64,000 bases of DNA from Roseateles sp. (GTDB taxonomy: Bacteria; Pseudomonadota; Gammaproteobacteria; Burkholderiales; Burkholderiaceae), in NCBI GenBank assembly GCA_019232985.1, contig JAFAMW010000059.1:1-64000 (forward strand), written 5' to 3'. Position 1 is the stretch's first letter. Every line of letters starts with the position of its first letter. The position numbers and the translations under genes are program-made. The notes under the pieces are model-generated. The model did no database searches. It had not been told where the DNA came from and was given only the letters and a program-made list of their open reading frames with translations. This document shows positions 27,842-37,415 of this stretch, piece after piece.

Positions 27842-29044
27842 ATGGATGCCAAGAATTCCATCCTGCAACGTGCCGTTCCGCTCGCCACTCTCGTGGCGGC
27901 CCTGGTCGGTGCCGGCCTGCTGGCCGCCTGCGGCGCGAAGGAAGGCGGCGCGGCCGGCGGCCCCCCGGGCGGCGGCATGCCGCCGCCGATGGTCGGCGTC
28001 GTCACGACGGCGCTGCAGCCGGTGACCTTGCAGACCGAGCTGCCGGGCCGCGTCGAGGCCGTGCGCGTCGCCGAGGTGCGCGCGCGCGTCAACGGCGTCG
28101 TGCTCAAGCGCCTGTTCACCGAAGGCAGCGAGGTCAAGGCCGGCCAGGCGCTGTTCCAGATCGACCCGGCGCCCTACCAGGCCGCGCTCGACTCGGCCCT
28201 GGCCCAGCTCGCGAAGGCGCAGGCCAACCTCGCCCAGGCCGCGGCCCAGGCCGAGCGCGACAAGCCGCTCGCGGCCGCCAAGGCGATCAGTGACCAGGAC
28301 TACCTGCTCGCCGTCGCCGCGGCCAAGCAGGCCGAGGCCGACGTCGCGGCCGGCAAGGCCGCCGTCGCGACGGCCAGGCTCGACCTCGACTACGCCCACG
28401 TGACGGCGCCGATCTCGGGCCGCATCGGCCGCGCGCTCGTGACCGAGGGCGCGCTCGTCAGCGCGGCCGAGGCGACCCAGCTCGCGCTGGTCCAGCAGAC
28501 CGGCACGGTCTACGTGAACTTCACGCGCTCGGCCAACGAGGTCCAGGCGATGCGCGACGCGCTCGCCGGCGGCAAGCTCCAGGCCGTCAAGCAGGCGGCC
28601 GTGCGCGTCGTGCTCGACAACGGCCGCGAACTGCCCGGCAAGCTGCTGTTCACCGACCTGACCGTCGACCCGACGTCGGGCCAGGTCACGCTGCGCGCCG
28701 AGGTGCCGAACGCCGGCGAGGCGCTGCTGCCCGGCGAGTACGTGCGCGTGCGCGTCGAGCAGGCCACGCTGCCGTCGGCAATCCTGCTGCCGCAGCAGGC
28801 CGTCACGCGCGGCAGCACCGGCGACACCGTGCTCGTCGTCGGCGCCGACAGCAAGCCCGCGCCGCGCCCGGTCAAGGTCGGCGAGGCGGCCGGCAACCAG
28901 TGGGTCGTGCTCGACGGCCTCAAGCCCGGCGAGCAGGTCATCGCCGACGGCTTCCAGAAGATGTTCGTGCCCGGCGCCCCGGTCAAGCCGGTGCCCTGGA
29001 GCGCGTCGGCCGCCGCCCCGGCTTCCGCCGCGGCGAGCCGCTAA
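27842..29044 (+). CDS. RND efflux periplasmic adaptor (membrane fusion) protein
   Basis: A 400-residue lipoprotein of the AcrA/MexA family. The signal peptide ends in a lipobox with Cys30 (GLLAACG). A Gly/Pro-rich linker precedes TELPGRVEAVRVAEVRARVNGVVLKRLFTEGSEVKAGQ (lipoyl/barrel-sandwich part), then an Ala-rich coiled-coil hairpin (about 110-165), AHVTAPISGRIG, and the beta-barrel and membrane-proximal domains. It bridges the inner membrane pump to the outer-membrane channel. It is first of a three-gene operon and lies 15 bases before the pump gene. Confidence 0.94.
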   Translation: MDAKNSILQRAVPLATLVAALVGAGLLAACGAKEGGAAGGPPGGGMPPPMVGVVTTALQPVTLQTELPGRVEAVRVAEVRARVNGVVLKRLFTEGSEVKAGQALFQIDPAPYQAALDSALAQLAKAQANLAQAAAQAERDKPLAAAKAISDQDYLLAVAAAKQAEADVAAGKAAVATARLDLDYAHVTAPISGRIGRALVTEGALVSAAEATQLALVQQTGTVYVNFTRSANEVQAMRDALAGGKLQAVKQAAVRVVLDNGRELPGKLLFTDLTVDPTSGQVTLRAEVPNAGEALLPGEYVRVRVEQATLPSAILLPQQAVTRGSTGDTVLVVGADSKPAPRPVKVGEAAGNQWVVLDGLKPGEQVIADGFQKMFVPGAPVKPVPWSASAAAPASAAASR

Positions 29045-29059
29045 GAAAGGCAGTCCAAC

Positions 29060-32000
29060 ATGGCACGTTTCTTTATTGATCGCCCGATCTTCGCGTGGGT
29101 GATCGCGCTCTTCATCCTCGTGTTCGGCGGGGTCGCGATCAAGCTGCTGCCGGTCGCGCAATACCCGAGCGTGGCGCCGCCCTCGCTCGTCATCAGCACC
29201 GTCTACCCGGGCGCTTCGGCGCACACCATGGACGAGGCCGTGATCTCGGTCATCGAGCAGGAGCTCAACGGCGCGCCGCGGCTCGCCTATATGGAGTCGG
29301 TCAGCCAGGCCAACGGCACGGCGACGATCACGGTGTCGTTCGAACCCGGCACCAATATCGACCTCGCCCAGGTCGACCTGCAGAACCGCCTGTCGCGCGC
29401 GACGCCGCGCCTGCCCGCGGCCGTCACGCAGCAGGGCGTTCGCATCGACAAGGCGAACCCGAACTTCCTGCTGTTCGCGATGCTGTCGAGCAAGGACGGC
29501 CGGCTCGGCCCGATCGCGCTCGGCGACTATGCGTCGCGCAACATCCTGCCCGAGATCCAGCGCATCGACGGCGTCGGCCAGGCCCAGCTGTTCGGCACCG
29601 AGCGCGCGATGCGCATCTGGCTCGATCCGGCCAAGCTGATCGGCTACAAGCTCAGTGCCGCCGACGTCAACGCCGCGATCGCGCGCCAGAACGCGCTCGT
29701 GCCGGCCGGCTCGATCGGCGACCTGCCGAACCTGTCCGACCAGACCATGACGGCCACGGTCGTCGTGCGCGGCCAGCTCGAGAACGTCGAGCAGTTCGGC
29801 AATATCGTGCTGCGCGCCAACACCGACGGCTCGACCGTGCGCCTCAAGGACGTCGCGCGCCTCGAGCTCGGCGGCCAGGGCTACGTGCCCTACGCGCGCC
29901 TGAACGGCGCGCCCGCGACCGGCATCGGCGTGCAGTTGTCGCCGACCGGCAACGCGCTCGCGACCGCGACGGCGATCCACCAGCGCATGGAAGAGCTCCA
30001 GCAGTACTTCCCGAAGGGCGTGGTCTACGAGATCCCCTACGACTCGTCGAAGTTCGTGAAGATCTCGATCTCGCAGGTCGTCGAGACCCTGGTCGAGGCC
30101 GTCATCCTCGTGTTCCTCGTGATGCTGCTGTTCCTGCAGAACTGGCGCTACACGCTGATCCCGACCCTGGTCGTGCCGGTCGCGCTGCTCGGCACCTTCG
30201 GCTCGATGCTCGCGATGGGCTACTCGATCAACGTGCTGACGCTGTTCGGCATGGTGCTCGCGATCGGCATCCTCGTCGACGACGCGATCGTCGTCGTCGA
30301 GAACGTCGAGCGCATCATGAGCGAGGAGGGCCTGTCGCCGCGCGAAGCGACGAAGAAGGCGATGAGCCAGATCCAGGGCGCCATCGTCGGCATCACCGTC
30401 GTGCTCGTGTCGGTGTTCGTGCCGATGGCCTTCTTCTCGGGCTCGGTCGGCAATATCTACCGCCAGTTCTCGCTGTCGATGGTCTCGGCGATGCTGATCT
30501 CGGCGTTCATGGCGCTGAGCCTCACGCCGGCGCTGTGCGCGACCCTGCTCAAGCCCGTCGAGGCCGGCCACCATCACGAGAAGCGCGGCTTCTTCGGCTG
30601 GTTCAACCGCGGCTTCGCGAGCACGGCCAAGGGCTACGAAGGCTGGGTGGCCGCGCTGCTCAAGCGCTCGGGCCGCATGCTGGTGATCTTCGCGGCCATC
30701 GTCGCGGCGGTCGGCTGGTTCTACGTCAAGCTGCCGACCTCCTTCCTGCCGAACGAGGACCAGGGCTATCTGATCGTGAACGTCCAGCTGCCGCCGGGCG
30801 CGACCGCGAACCGCACCGAGGCCGCCGTCAAGGCCGTCGAGGACTTCATGCACAAGCAGCCCGAGGTCGAGGCGACCGTCGGCGTGGTCGGCTTCAGCTT
30901 CTCGGGCCAGGGCCAGAACGCCGCGCTCGTGTTCGTGCCGCTCAAGCCCTGGGACCAGCGCAAGGGCAAGGAGCACAGCGCCGCGGCGCTCGCGGGCCGT
31001 GCGTTCGGCGCGATGATGGGCGTGCGCGACGCTTTCATCTACCCGCTGTCGCCGCCGCCGATCCTCGAGCTCGGCAACGCGACCGGCTTCGCGCTGCGCC
31101 TGCAGGACCGCACGGGCCTCGGCCACGACACGCTGCTCGCCGCGCGCAACCAGATGCTCGGCATGGCCATGCACGACCCGGTCATCAACCCGACGACCGT
31201 GCGTCCCGATGGCCTCGAGGACGCGCCGCAGCTGCAGATCGACATCGACCGCGACAAGGCGAACGCCCTGGGCGTGAGCTTCGACAGCGTCGCGACCGTG
31301 CTCGGCACCCAGCTCGGCTCGGCCTATATCAACGACTTCCCGAACCAGGGCCGCATGCAGCGCGTGATCGTCCAGGCCGACCAGGCCGCGCGCATGCAGC
31401 CGCAGCAGGTGCTCGCGATGAACGTGCCGAACGCGCAGGGCGCGCCGGTGCCGATGTCGGCGTTCGCGTCGACGCGCTGGATCACGGGCCAGATGCAGGC
31501 GGTGCGCTACAACGGCTACCCGGCGATGCGCGTCGCCGGCGAGCCCGCGCCCGGCCATTCGACCGGCGAGGCGATGGCTGCGGTCGAGCGGGCCTGCAAG
31601 ACGCTGCCCGCGGGCATCAGCTGCGAATGGACCGGCCTGTCGCGCGAGGAGAAGATCTCGGGCTCGCAGGCGACCGTCCTGCTCGGCTTCTCGCTGCTCG
31701 CCGTGTTCCTGTGCCTGGCCGCGCTGTACGAGAGCTGGTCGATCCCGTTCTCGGTGCTGCTGGTCGTGCCGCTGGGCCTGCTCGGCGCGGTCGCCGGCGC
31801 GACGCTGCGCGACCTGCCCAACGACGTGTACTTCAAGGTCGGCCTGATCACGATCATCGGCCTGTCGGCGAAGAACGCGATCCTGATCATCGAGTTCGCG
31901 AAGGACCTGCAGGCGTCCGGCAAGGGCCTCGTCGAGGCCATCCTCGAGGCCTGCCACCTGCGCTTCCGCCCGATCATCATGACCTCCCTGGCCTTCATCC

Positions 32001-32230
32001 TCGGCGTGTCGCCGCTGTACTTCGCCAAGGGCGCGGGCGCCGCGAGCCAGCAGGCGATCGGCACCGGCGTGCTCTCCGGGATGATCACCGCGACCCTGCT
32101 CGCCGTGCTGTTCGTGCCGGTGTTCTTCCTGGTCGTGCGCCGCCTCTTCAAGGGCAGCGAGCGCCAGCGCCAGCTCGCCGCCCACGAACTCGACAAACCT
32201 GCCGCGCCCGGCGCCGAGGAACCCGTATGA
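29060..32230 (+). CDS. RND multidrug efflux transporter, AcrB/MexB-like (HAE1)
   Basis: A 1056-residue inner-membrane proton/drug antiporter. It starts MARFFIDRPIFAWVIALFILV and has IGILVDDAIVVVENVERI with the paired aspartates of the proton relay in transmembrane helix 4, NVQLPPGATANRTE in the porter domain, and GLITIIGLSAKNAILIIEFA near helix 10. Twelve hydrophobic segments and two large periplasmic loops fit HAE1 pumps for hydrophobic drugs and solvents. The stop overlaps the channel gene start (ATGA). Substrates cannot be deduced from sequence alone. Confidence 0.96.
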   Translation: MARFFIDRPIFAWVIALFILVFGGVAIKLLPVAQYPSVAPPSLVISTVYPGASAHTMDEAVISVIEQELNGAPRLAYMESVSQANGTATITVSFEPGTNIDLAQVDLQNRLSRATPRLPAAVTQQGVRIDKANPNFLLFAMLSSKDGRLGPIALGDYASRNILPEIQRIDGVGQAQLFGTERAMRIWLDPAKLIGYKLSAADVNAAIARQNALVPAGSIGDLPNLSDQTMTATVVVRGQLENVEQFGNIVLRANTDGSTVRLKDVARLELGGQGYVPYARLNGAPATGIGVQLSPTGNALATATAIHQRMEELQQYFPKGVVYEIPYDSSKFVKISISQVVETLVEAVILVFLVMLLFLQNWRYTLIPTLVVPVALLGTFGSMLAMGYSINVLTLFGMVLAIGILVDDAIVVVENVERIMSEEGLSPREATKKAMSQIQGAIVGITVVLVSVFVPMAFFSGSVGNIYRQFSLSMVSAMLISAFMALSLTPALCATLLKPVEAGHHHEKRGFFGWFNRGFASTAKGYEGWVAALLKRSGRMLVIFAAIVAAVGWFYVKLPTSFLPNEDQGYLIVNVQLPPGATANRTEAAVKAVEDFMHKQPEVEATVGVVGFSFSGQGQNAALVFVPLKPWDQRKGKEHSAAALAGRAFGAMMGVRDAFIYPLSPPPILELGNATGFALRLQDRTGLGHDTLLAARNQMLGMAMHDPVINPTTVRPDGLEDAPQLQIDIDRDKANALGVSFDSVATVLGTQLGSAYINDFPNQGRMQRVIVQADQAARMQPQQVLAMNVPNAQGAPVPMSAFASTRWITGQMQAVRYNGYPAMRVAGEPAPGHSTGEAMAAVERACKTLPAGISCEWTGLSREEKISGSQATVLLGFSLLAVFLCLAALYESWSIPFSVLLVVPLGLLGAVAGATLRDLPNDVYFKVGLITIIGLSAKNAILIIEFAKDLQASGKGLVEAILEACHLRFRPIIMTSLAFILGVSPLYFAKGAGAASQQAIGTGVLSGMITATLLAVLFVPVFFLVVRRLFKGSERQRQLAAHELDKPAAPGAEEPV

Positions 32231-33618
32231 ATTCGAAGTCTGCAACGACGCTGCGCAGCGCGCTCGTGCCGCTGGCCGCGGCGCTGGCCCTGGGCGGCTG
32301 CATCAACCTCGCGCCCGAGCACCAGCGCCCGGCCGCGCCGGTCGCCGCGAGCTGGCCCGCGCCGGCCGCGGCCGACGCGAAGGCGCTCGACTGGGAGCAG
32401 TTCTACGCGGCCGACCCGCGCCTCGTCGCGCTGATCCGCAGCGCGCTCGCGAACAACCGCGACCTGCGCGTCGCCACGCTGAACGCCGAGCAGGCGCGCC
32501 AGCTCGCGCGCGTCAGCGACGCGAACCGCTGGCCGACGATCGGCATCGGCGGCAGCGCGGCGCGCGCGCCGAACGCGTTCGGCGTGAACACGACGACCTA
32601 CGAGGCGGGCGTCGCGCTCGCGTCCTACCAGCTCGACCTGTTCGGCCAGCTGCGCAACCAGAGCGACGCGGCGACCGCGCGCTACTTCGCGTCGGCGGCC
32701 GGCGTGCGCGCCGCGCGCATCAACCTGATCGCGGCGGTCGCGAGCGCGCATTACAGCTACCAGGCCGATACCGAGATGCTCGAGCTGGCCCAGCGCACGC
32801 TCGCGACGCGCCAGGACAGCGAGCGCCTCACGCGACTGATGTTCGACAACGGCGCGGCGAGCGCGCTCGACCGCGCCGCGGCCGAGTCGGCGACCGCCGC
32901 CGCGGCGAGCGCGCTTGCGCAGGCGACGCGCCAGCAGGCGCAGGACCGCAACGCGCTCGTGCTGCTGACCGGCGAGCCGGCCCTCGCGGCCGACCTGCCG
33001 GCGGGCCAGCCGCTCGCCGCGACCGCGCTGCCCGAGGCGCCGGCCGGCCTGCCGTCCGAGGTGCTGATCCGCCGCCCCGACGTGATCCAGGCCGAGAGCC
33101 AGCTCTCGGCCGCCGAGGCCGACGTCGGCGCCGCGCGCGCGAACTTCTTCCCGTCGATCACGCTGACCTCGGAGCTCGGCACGGCGAGCACGGCGCTGCG
33201 CCAGCTGTTCAAGAACACGGTCTGGACCTGGAGCGCCCAGGCGCTGCTGCCGATCTTCGACGCGGGCCGCAACCGCGCCAACCTCGAGGCCGCGAAGGCG
33301 GCCCAGGGCGCGGCCGTCGCCCAGTACGAGAAGGCCGTGCAGACCGCGTTCCGCGAGGTCTCCGACGCGCTCGTCGCGCGCCAGACCTGGGGCGAACAGC
33401 TGCAGTCGCAGCAGCGCCAGACCGACGCCGAGCGCGAGCGCCTGCAGCTGACCGAGCTGCGCGCGCACAACGGCGCGGCGAGCGCGCTCGAGTTGCTCGA
33501 CGCGCAACGCTCGAGCTTCGCGGCCGAGCAGGCCCTGGTCCAGGCGCGCCTGGCCGGCCTCGTCAGCGGCGTGCAGCTGTACCAGGCGCTCGGCGGCGGC
33601 GACATCGAAGCCAGGTAA
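32227..33618 (+). CDS. Outer-membrane efflux lipoprotein (NodT/OprM family)
   Basis: A 463-residue TolC-like channel with a lipoprotein signal ending at Cys25 (LALGGC). It has two repeated outer membrane efflux protein domains. Characteristic parts include ASYQLDLFGQLRNQSDAATARYFA, LIRRPDVIQAESQLSAAEADVGAARANFFPSI, and QTAFREVSDALVARQTWGEQL. It forms the trimeric exit duct for the pump. The start ATG overlaps the pump stop, so the tripartite system is translationally coupled and controlled from the promoter before the adaptor. Confidence 0.94.
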   Translation: MNSKSATTLRSALVPLAAALALGGCINLAPEHQRPAAPVAASWPAPAAADAKALDWEQFYAADPRLVALIRSALANNRDLRVATLNAEQARQLARVSDANRWPTIGIGGSAARAPNAFGVNTTTYEAGVALASYQLDLFGQLRNQSDAATARYFASAAGVRAARINLIAAVASAHYSYQADTEMLELAQRTLATRQDSERLTRLMFDNGAASALDRAAAESATAAAASALAQATRQQAQDRNALVLLTGEPALAADLPAGQPLAATALPEAPAGLPSEVLIRRPDVIQAESQLSAAEADVGAARANFFPSITLTSELGTASTALRQLFKNTVWTWSAQALLPIFDAGRNRANLEAAKAAQGAAVAQYEKAVQTAFREVSDALVARQTWGEQLQSQQRQTDAERERLQLTELRAHNGAASALELLDAQRSSFAAEQALVQARLAGLVSGVQLYQALGGGDIEAR

Positions 33619-33706
33619 GCAAGTCAGGGGAAAGTTCCCGGCAATCGCGGGGATGCGGGGCGCGGGGACTGGGCCTACACTGGCGCGGCCCCCGGGAGCC
33701 GCCTTC

Positions 33707-34201
33707 ATGACCCTGACCGACCTGCCCGCGATCCTCGACGTCGAAGCGTCCGGCTTCGGCCGCGGCAGCTATCCGATCGAGGTCGGCTTCGTCGAGCCGC
33801 AGGGCCGCACCTTCTGCAGCCTGATCCAGCCCGAGCCCGACTGGAACCATTGGGACGACACGGCCGAGGCCCTGCACGGCATCTCGCGCGAGCTCCTGCT
33901 GCGCCATGGCCGCGCGCCGGCCTGGGTCGCGGCCGAGCTCAACGCGCGGCTGCGCGGCCTGACCGTCTACTGCGACGGCTGGGGCCACGACTACCCCTGG
34001 CTCGCGCGCCTGTACGATTGCGCGCAGCTGAACCCGAGCTTCCAGCTCCAGGACCTGCGCCGCCTGCTCAAGGAAGACGAGCTCGGGCGCTGGCACGCGA
34101 CGACCGAGTCGGTGCGCGCCGAGCAGAACCTCGGCCGGCACCGCGCGAGCAGCGACGCGCGCGTGCTCCAGCTCGCCCTGCAACGTCTGCGCCGTCACTG
34201 A
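33707..34201 (+). CDS. DEDDh-type 3'-5' exonuclease-like protein
   Basis: A 164-residue protein of the RNase T / DnaQ exonuclease superfamily. The first acidic motif is DVEASGFG (Asp and Glu at about 10 and 12), Asp residues follow in VYCDGWGHDYPWL, and the last motif is HRASSDARVL, matching DEDDh (His about five residues before Asp). All four acidic positions and the histidine appear to be present. It is smaller than proofreading subunits and probably acts on RNA or short DNA; the substrate is unknown. The chosen ATG follows CCGGGAGCC. A TetR gene starts 18 bases downstream. Confidence 0.8.
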   Translation: MTLTDLPAILDVEASGFGRGSYPIEVGFVEPQGRTFCSLIQPEPDWNHWDDTAEALHGISRELLLRHGRAPAWVAAELNARLRGLTVYCDGWGHDYPWLARLYDCAQLNPSFQLQDLRRLLKEDELGRWHATTESVRAEQNLGRHRASSDARVLQLALQRLRRH

Positions 34202-34218
34202 ACCCGTCCGGTCCCCGC

Positions 34219-34872
34219 ATGAGCCAAGCCATCGTCCGCCCCGACCTCGAGCGCAAGCGCGCGCCGCTGCAGCCGCGCGCCGTCGAGACCTTCGAACGCA
34301 TCCTGTCGGCGAGCGCGCAGCTGCTCGGCGAGGTCGGCATCGAGCGCATCTCGACGAACCTGGTGTGCCAGCGCGCCGGCATCTCGCCGCCAGCGCTGTA
34401 CCAGTATTTCCCGAACAAGTACGCGATCCTGCACGAGCTGAGCCTGCGCCTGATGGCCCAGCAGAACCACCTGCTGCGGCCCTGGGCCGTGCCCGACACC
34501 TTCCGCCAGTCCGAGGCCGCGTTCGCGGCCGGCATCGCCGCGCTGCTGCTGCAGATGCACGCGCTGACCGAGCAGAGCCCGGCCGGCGTGTGGGTCACGC
34601 GCGCGCTGCGCGCCGTGCCCGTGCTGCAAAGCGTGCGCCACAGCTCCCACGAGGCGGTCACCGACCTCGTGCTCGAACCCTTCATGCAGGTCCACCCCAA
34701 GGTCGACCGCGACCGCGCACGGCTCACGCTGCGCCTGAGCTTCGACGTGCTCTACGCGGCCCACGAGCTGCTGTTCGACGAGCCCGAGCTCGACGCGGGC
34801 GCGGTCGCAGCGACCATGTCCGAGATGGTCGCCGCGCAGATCCGCCGGCTTACCGCGACCGGTCGGCGCTGA
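34219..34872 (+). CDS. TetR family transcriptional regulator
   Basis: A 217-residue regulator with the N-terminal helix-turn-helix TFERILSASAQLLGEVGIERIST, then VCQRAGISPPALYQYFPNKYAILHEL. The C-terminal half is long and hydrophobic, as in regulators binding lipophilic ligands. It is downstream of the exonuclease gene on the same strand and converges with the CWC gene, overlapping it by 23 bases. No divergent partner shows its target. I see no operator nearby that I would trust. Confidence 0.88.
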   Translation: MSQAIVRPDLERKRAPLQPRAVETFERILSASAQLLGEVGIERISTNLVCQRAGISPPALYQYFPNKYAILHELSLRLMAQQNHLLRPWAVPDTFRQSEAAFAAGIAALLLQMHALTEQSPAGVWVTRALRAVPVLQSVRHSSHEAVTDLVLEPFMQVHPKVDRDRARLTLRLSFDVLYAAHELLFDEPELDAGAVAATMSEMVAAQIRRLTATGRR

Positions 34873-35070
34873 GCGCGTCGCCGGCCCGCGCATCGATGCG
34901 CGGGCACGCGCCGAGTTCTTTCAGGCAGGCCAGGCACAGGCAGCCGGCGAACTCGCGCCCGACGCGCTCGCGCAGCGCCGCGCCGAGCTCGAGGTCGAAG
35001 CAGTCGCAGCGCGCGTCGCGCGCGCCGCACAGGAAGGGCGCGCCGCAGCGCGGGCAGGTCGCGGCCTCGC

Positions 35071-35074
<4 letters not shown>
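34850..35074 (-). CDS. Cysteine-rich CWC family protein
   Basis: A 74-residue protein with nine cysteines and a CPRCGAPFLCGARDARCDCFDLEL pattern, then CLCLACLKEL. The paired cysteines suggest a structural zinc site. The family is named for its Cys-Trp-Cys motif; here the corresponding position reads Cys-Asp-Cys. Function unknown. The ATG overlaps the stop of the malonyl-CoA synthetase gene (TCATT on the plus strand), so it is coupled to that gene. Confidence 0.78.
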
Positions 35075-36612
<1,538 letters not shown>

Positions 36613-36665
36613 GGCGGCGATTGTGGCGCGCCTGGCGCGAAGTTGCGCGGCCGCCGCCGCAGGGT

Positions 36666-37175
36666 TCAGTTCACGCCGGGCAGGTCGAGCCAGCGCTGCA
36701 GGCGCTGGCGCAGCGCGGCGAAGTCGAGCGGCTTGGTCAGGTGCTCGTCCATGCCGGCGGCCTTGCTCGCGCTGACGTCGCTCTCGAGCGCGTGCGCGGT
36801 CAGCGCCAGGATGGGGAAATGCGGCAACTCGCCGCGGCCCTGCTGCTCGCGCAGGCGGCGCGCGCATTCGAGCCCGTCCATGCCGGGCATCTGGATGTCC
36901 ATCAGCACGAGGTCGGGGGCCTGCTCGGCGCAGGCTGCGAGCGCCTCGAGGCCGTTCGCGGCGAGGCGCGCACGCACGCCCATCAGGTTGAGGAACTCGA
37001 GCGCGACGACCTGGTTGATCGGGTTGTCCTCGACGAGCAGCACCCAGGGGGCTTCGGCGGCCTCGCGCTGACGCGCCGGGTCGGCGGCGACCCCGGCCGC
37101 GCCCGCTTTGCCGCCCGCGCCTGCCCAGTGCCGGGGCGGCGGTTCGGAGTGCTCGGACGCGCAGGTCGATTCCAT
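36666..37175 (-). CDS. Orphan receiver-domain protein
   Basis: A 169-residue protein: about 45 residues of low-complexity Ala/Pro/Gly sequence, then one receiver domain (VLLVEDNPINQVVALEFL, phospho-acceptor Asp in LVLMDIQMPGMDGLE, Thr in ALTAHA, Lys in LTKPLDF). There is no DNA-binding or enzymatic output domain. The DNPINQ and GMDEHLTKPLD segments match receivers found in hybrid kinases, so it may relay phosphate or be a fragment of such a system. No histidine kinase is adjacent. It is divergent from uvrA. Confidence 0.88.
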   Translation of the reverse strand: MESTCASEHSEPPPRHWAGAGGKAGAAGVAADPARQREAAEAPWVLLVEDNPINQVVALEFLNLMGVRARLAANGLEALAACAEQAPDLVLMDIQMPGMDGLECARRLREQQGRGELPHFPILALTAHALESDVSASKAAGMDEHLTKPLDFAALRQRLQRWLDLPGVN

Positions 37176-37415
37176 GGGGCTCCCTGATTGCGCCCTCTTG
37201 CGGGGCTGGCAAAAGGGCGTCACTGTACAAAGCGTGGCCGGCTTCGCGGCCCGGGGTAAACCCAGAAGGGCTCGGCCCACATGCGACGCAAATTGTTGCC
37301 GCTCCTCCGGGCGGGCGCAACCACCCCTAGGGGTGACTCGGGCGTCACGCTGCTGCCAAATCCCGTCACGCCGACTTCCTAGAATGGCCGACCCCGGTCT
37401 CAAAAGCCCCTGCTC
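37176..37415. promoter_or_regulatory. Divergent intergenic region upstream of uvrA
   Basis: A 240-base gap containing a perfect 14-base palindrome CACCCCTAGGGGTG (37322-37335), two copies of GGGCGTCAC (37215-37223 and 37340-37348), and a -10-like TAGAAT (37380-37385) 31 bases before the uvrA ATG. I found no LexA box of the CTGT-N8-ACAG type. Function of the palindrome unknown. Confidence 0.4.

Noticed and set aside
27716..32245. Minus-strand open frame of about 1500 codons opposite the RND adaptor and pump genes
   Set aside because: It is the antisense shadow of AcrA/AcrB-like genes in very GC-rich DNA; its translation is Arg/Asp/His-rich and matches no family.
33625..33645. GGGAA/TTCCC hairpin after the outer-membrane channel gene as terminator
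   Set aside because: Stem is only five pairs and no T run follows.
37176..37415. LexA box upstream of uvrA
   Set aside because: CTGTACAAAG resembles half of one, but no CTGT-N8-ACAG match is present.
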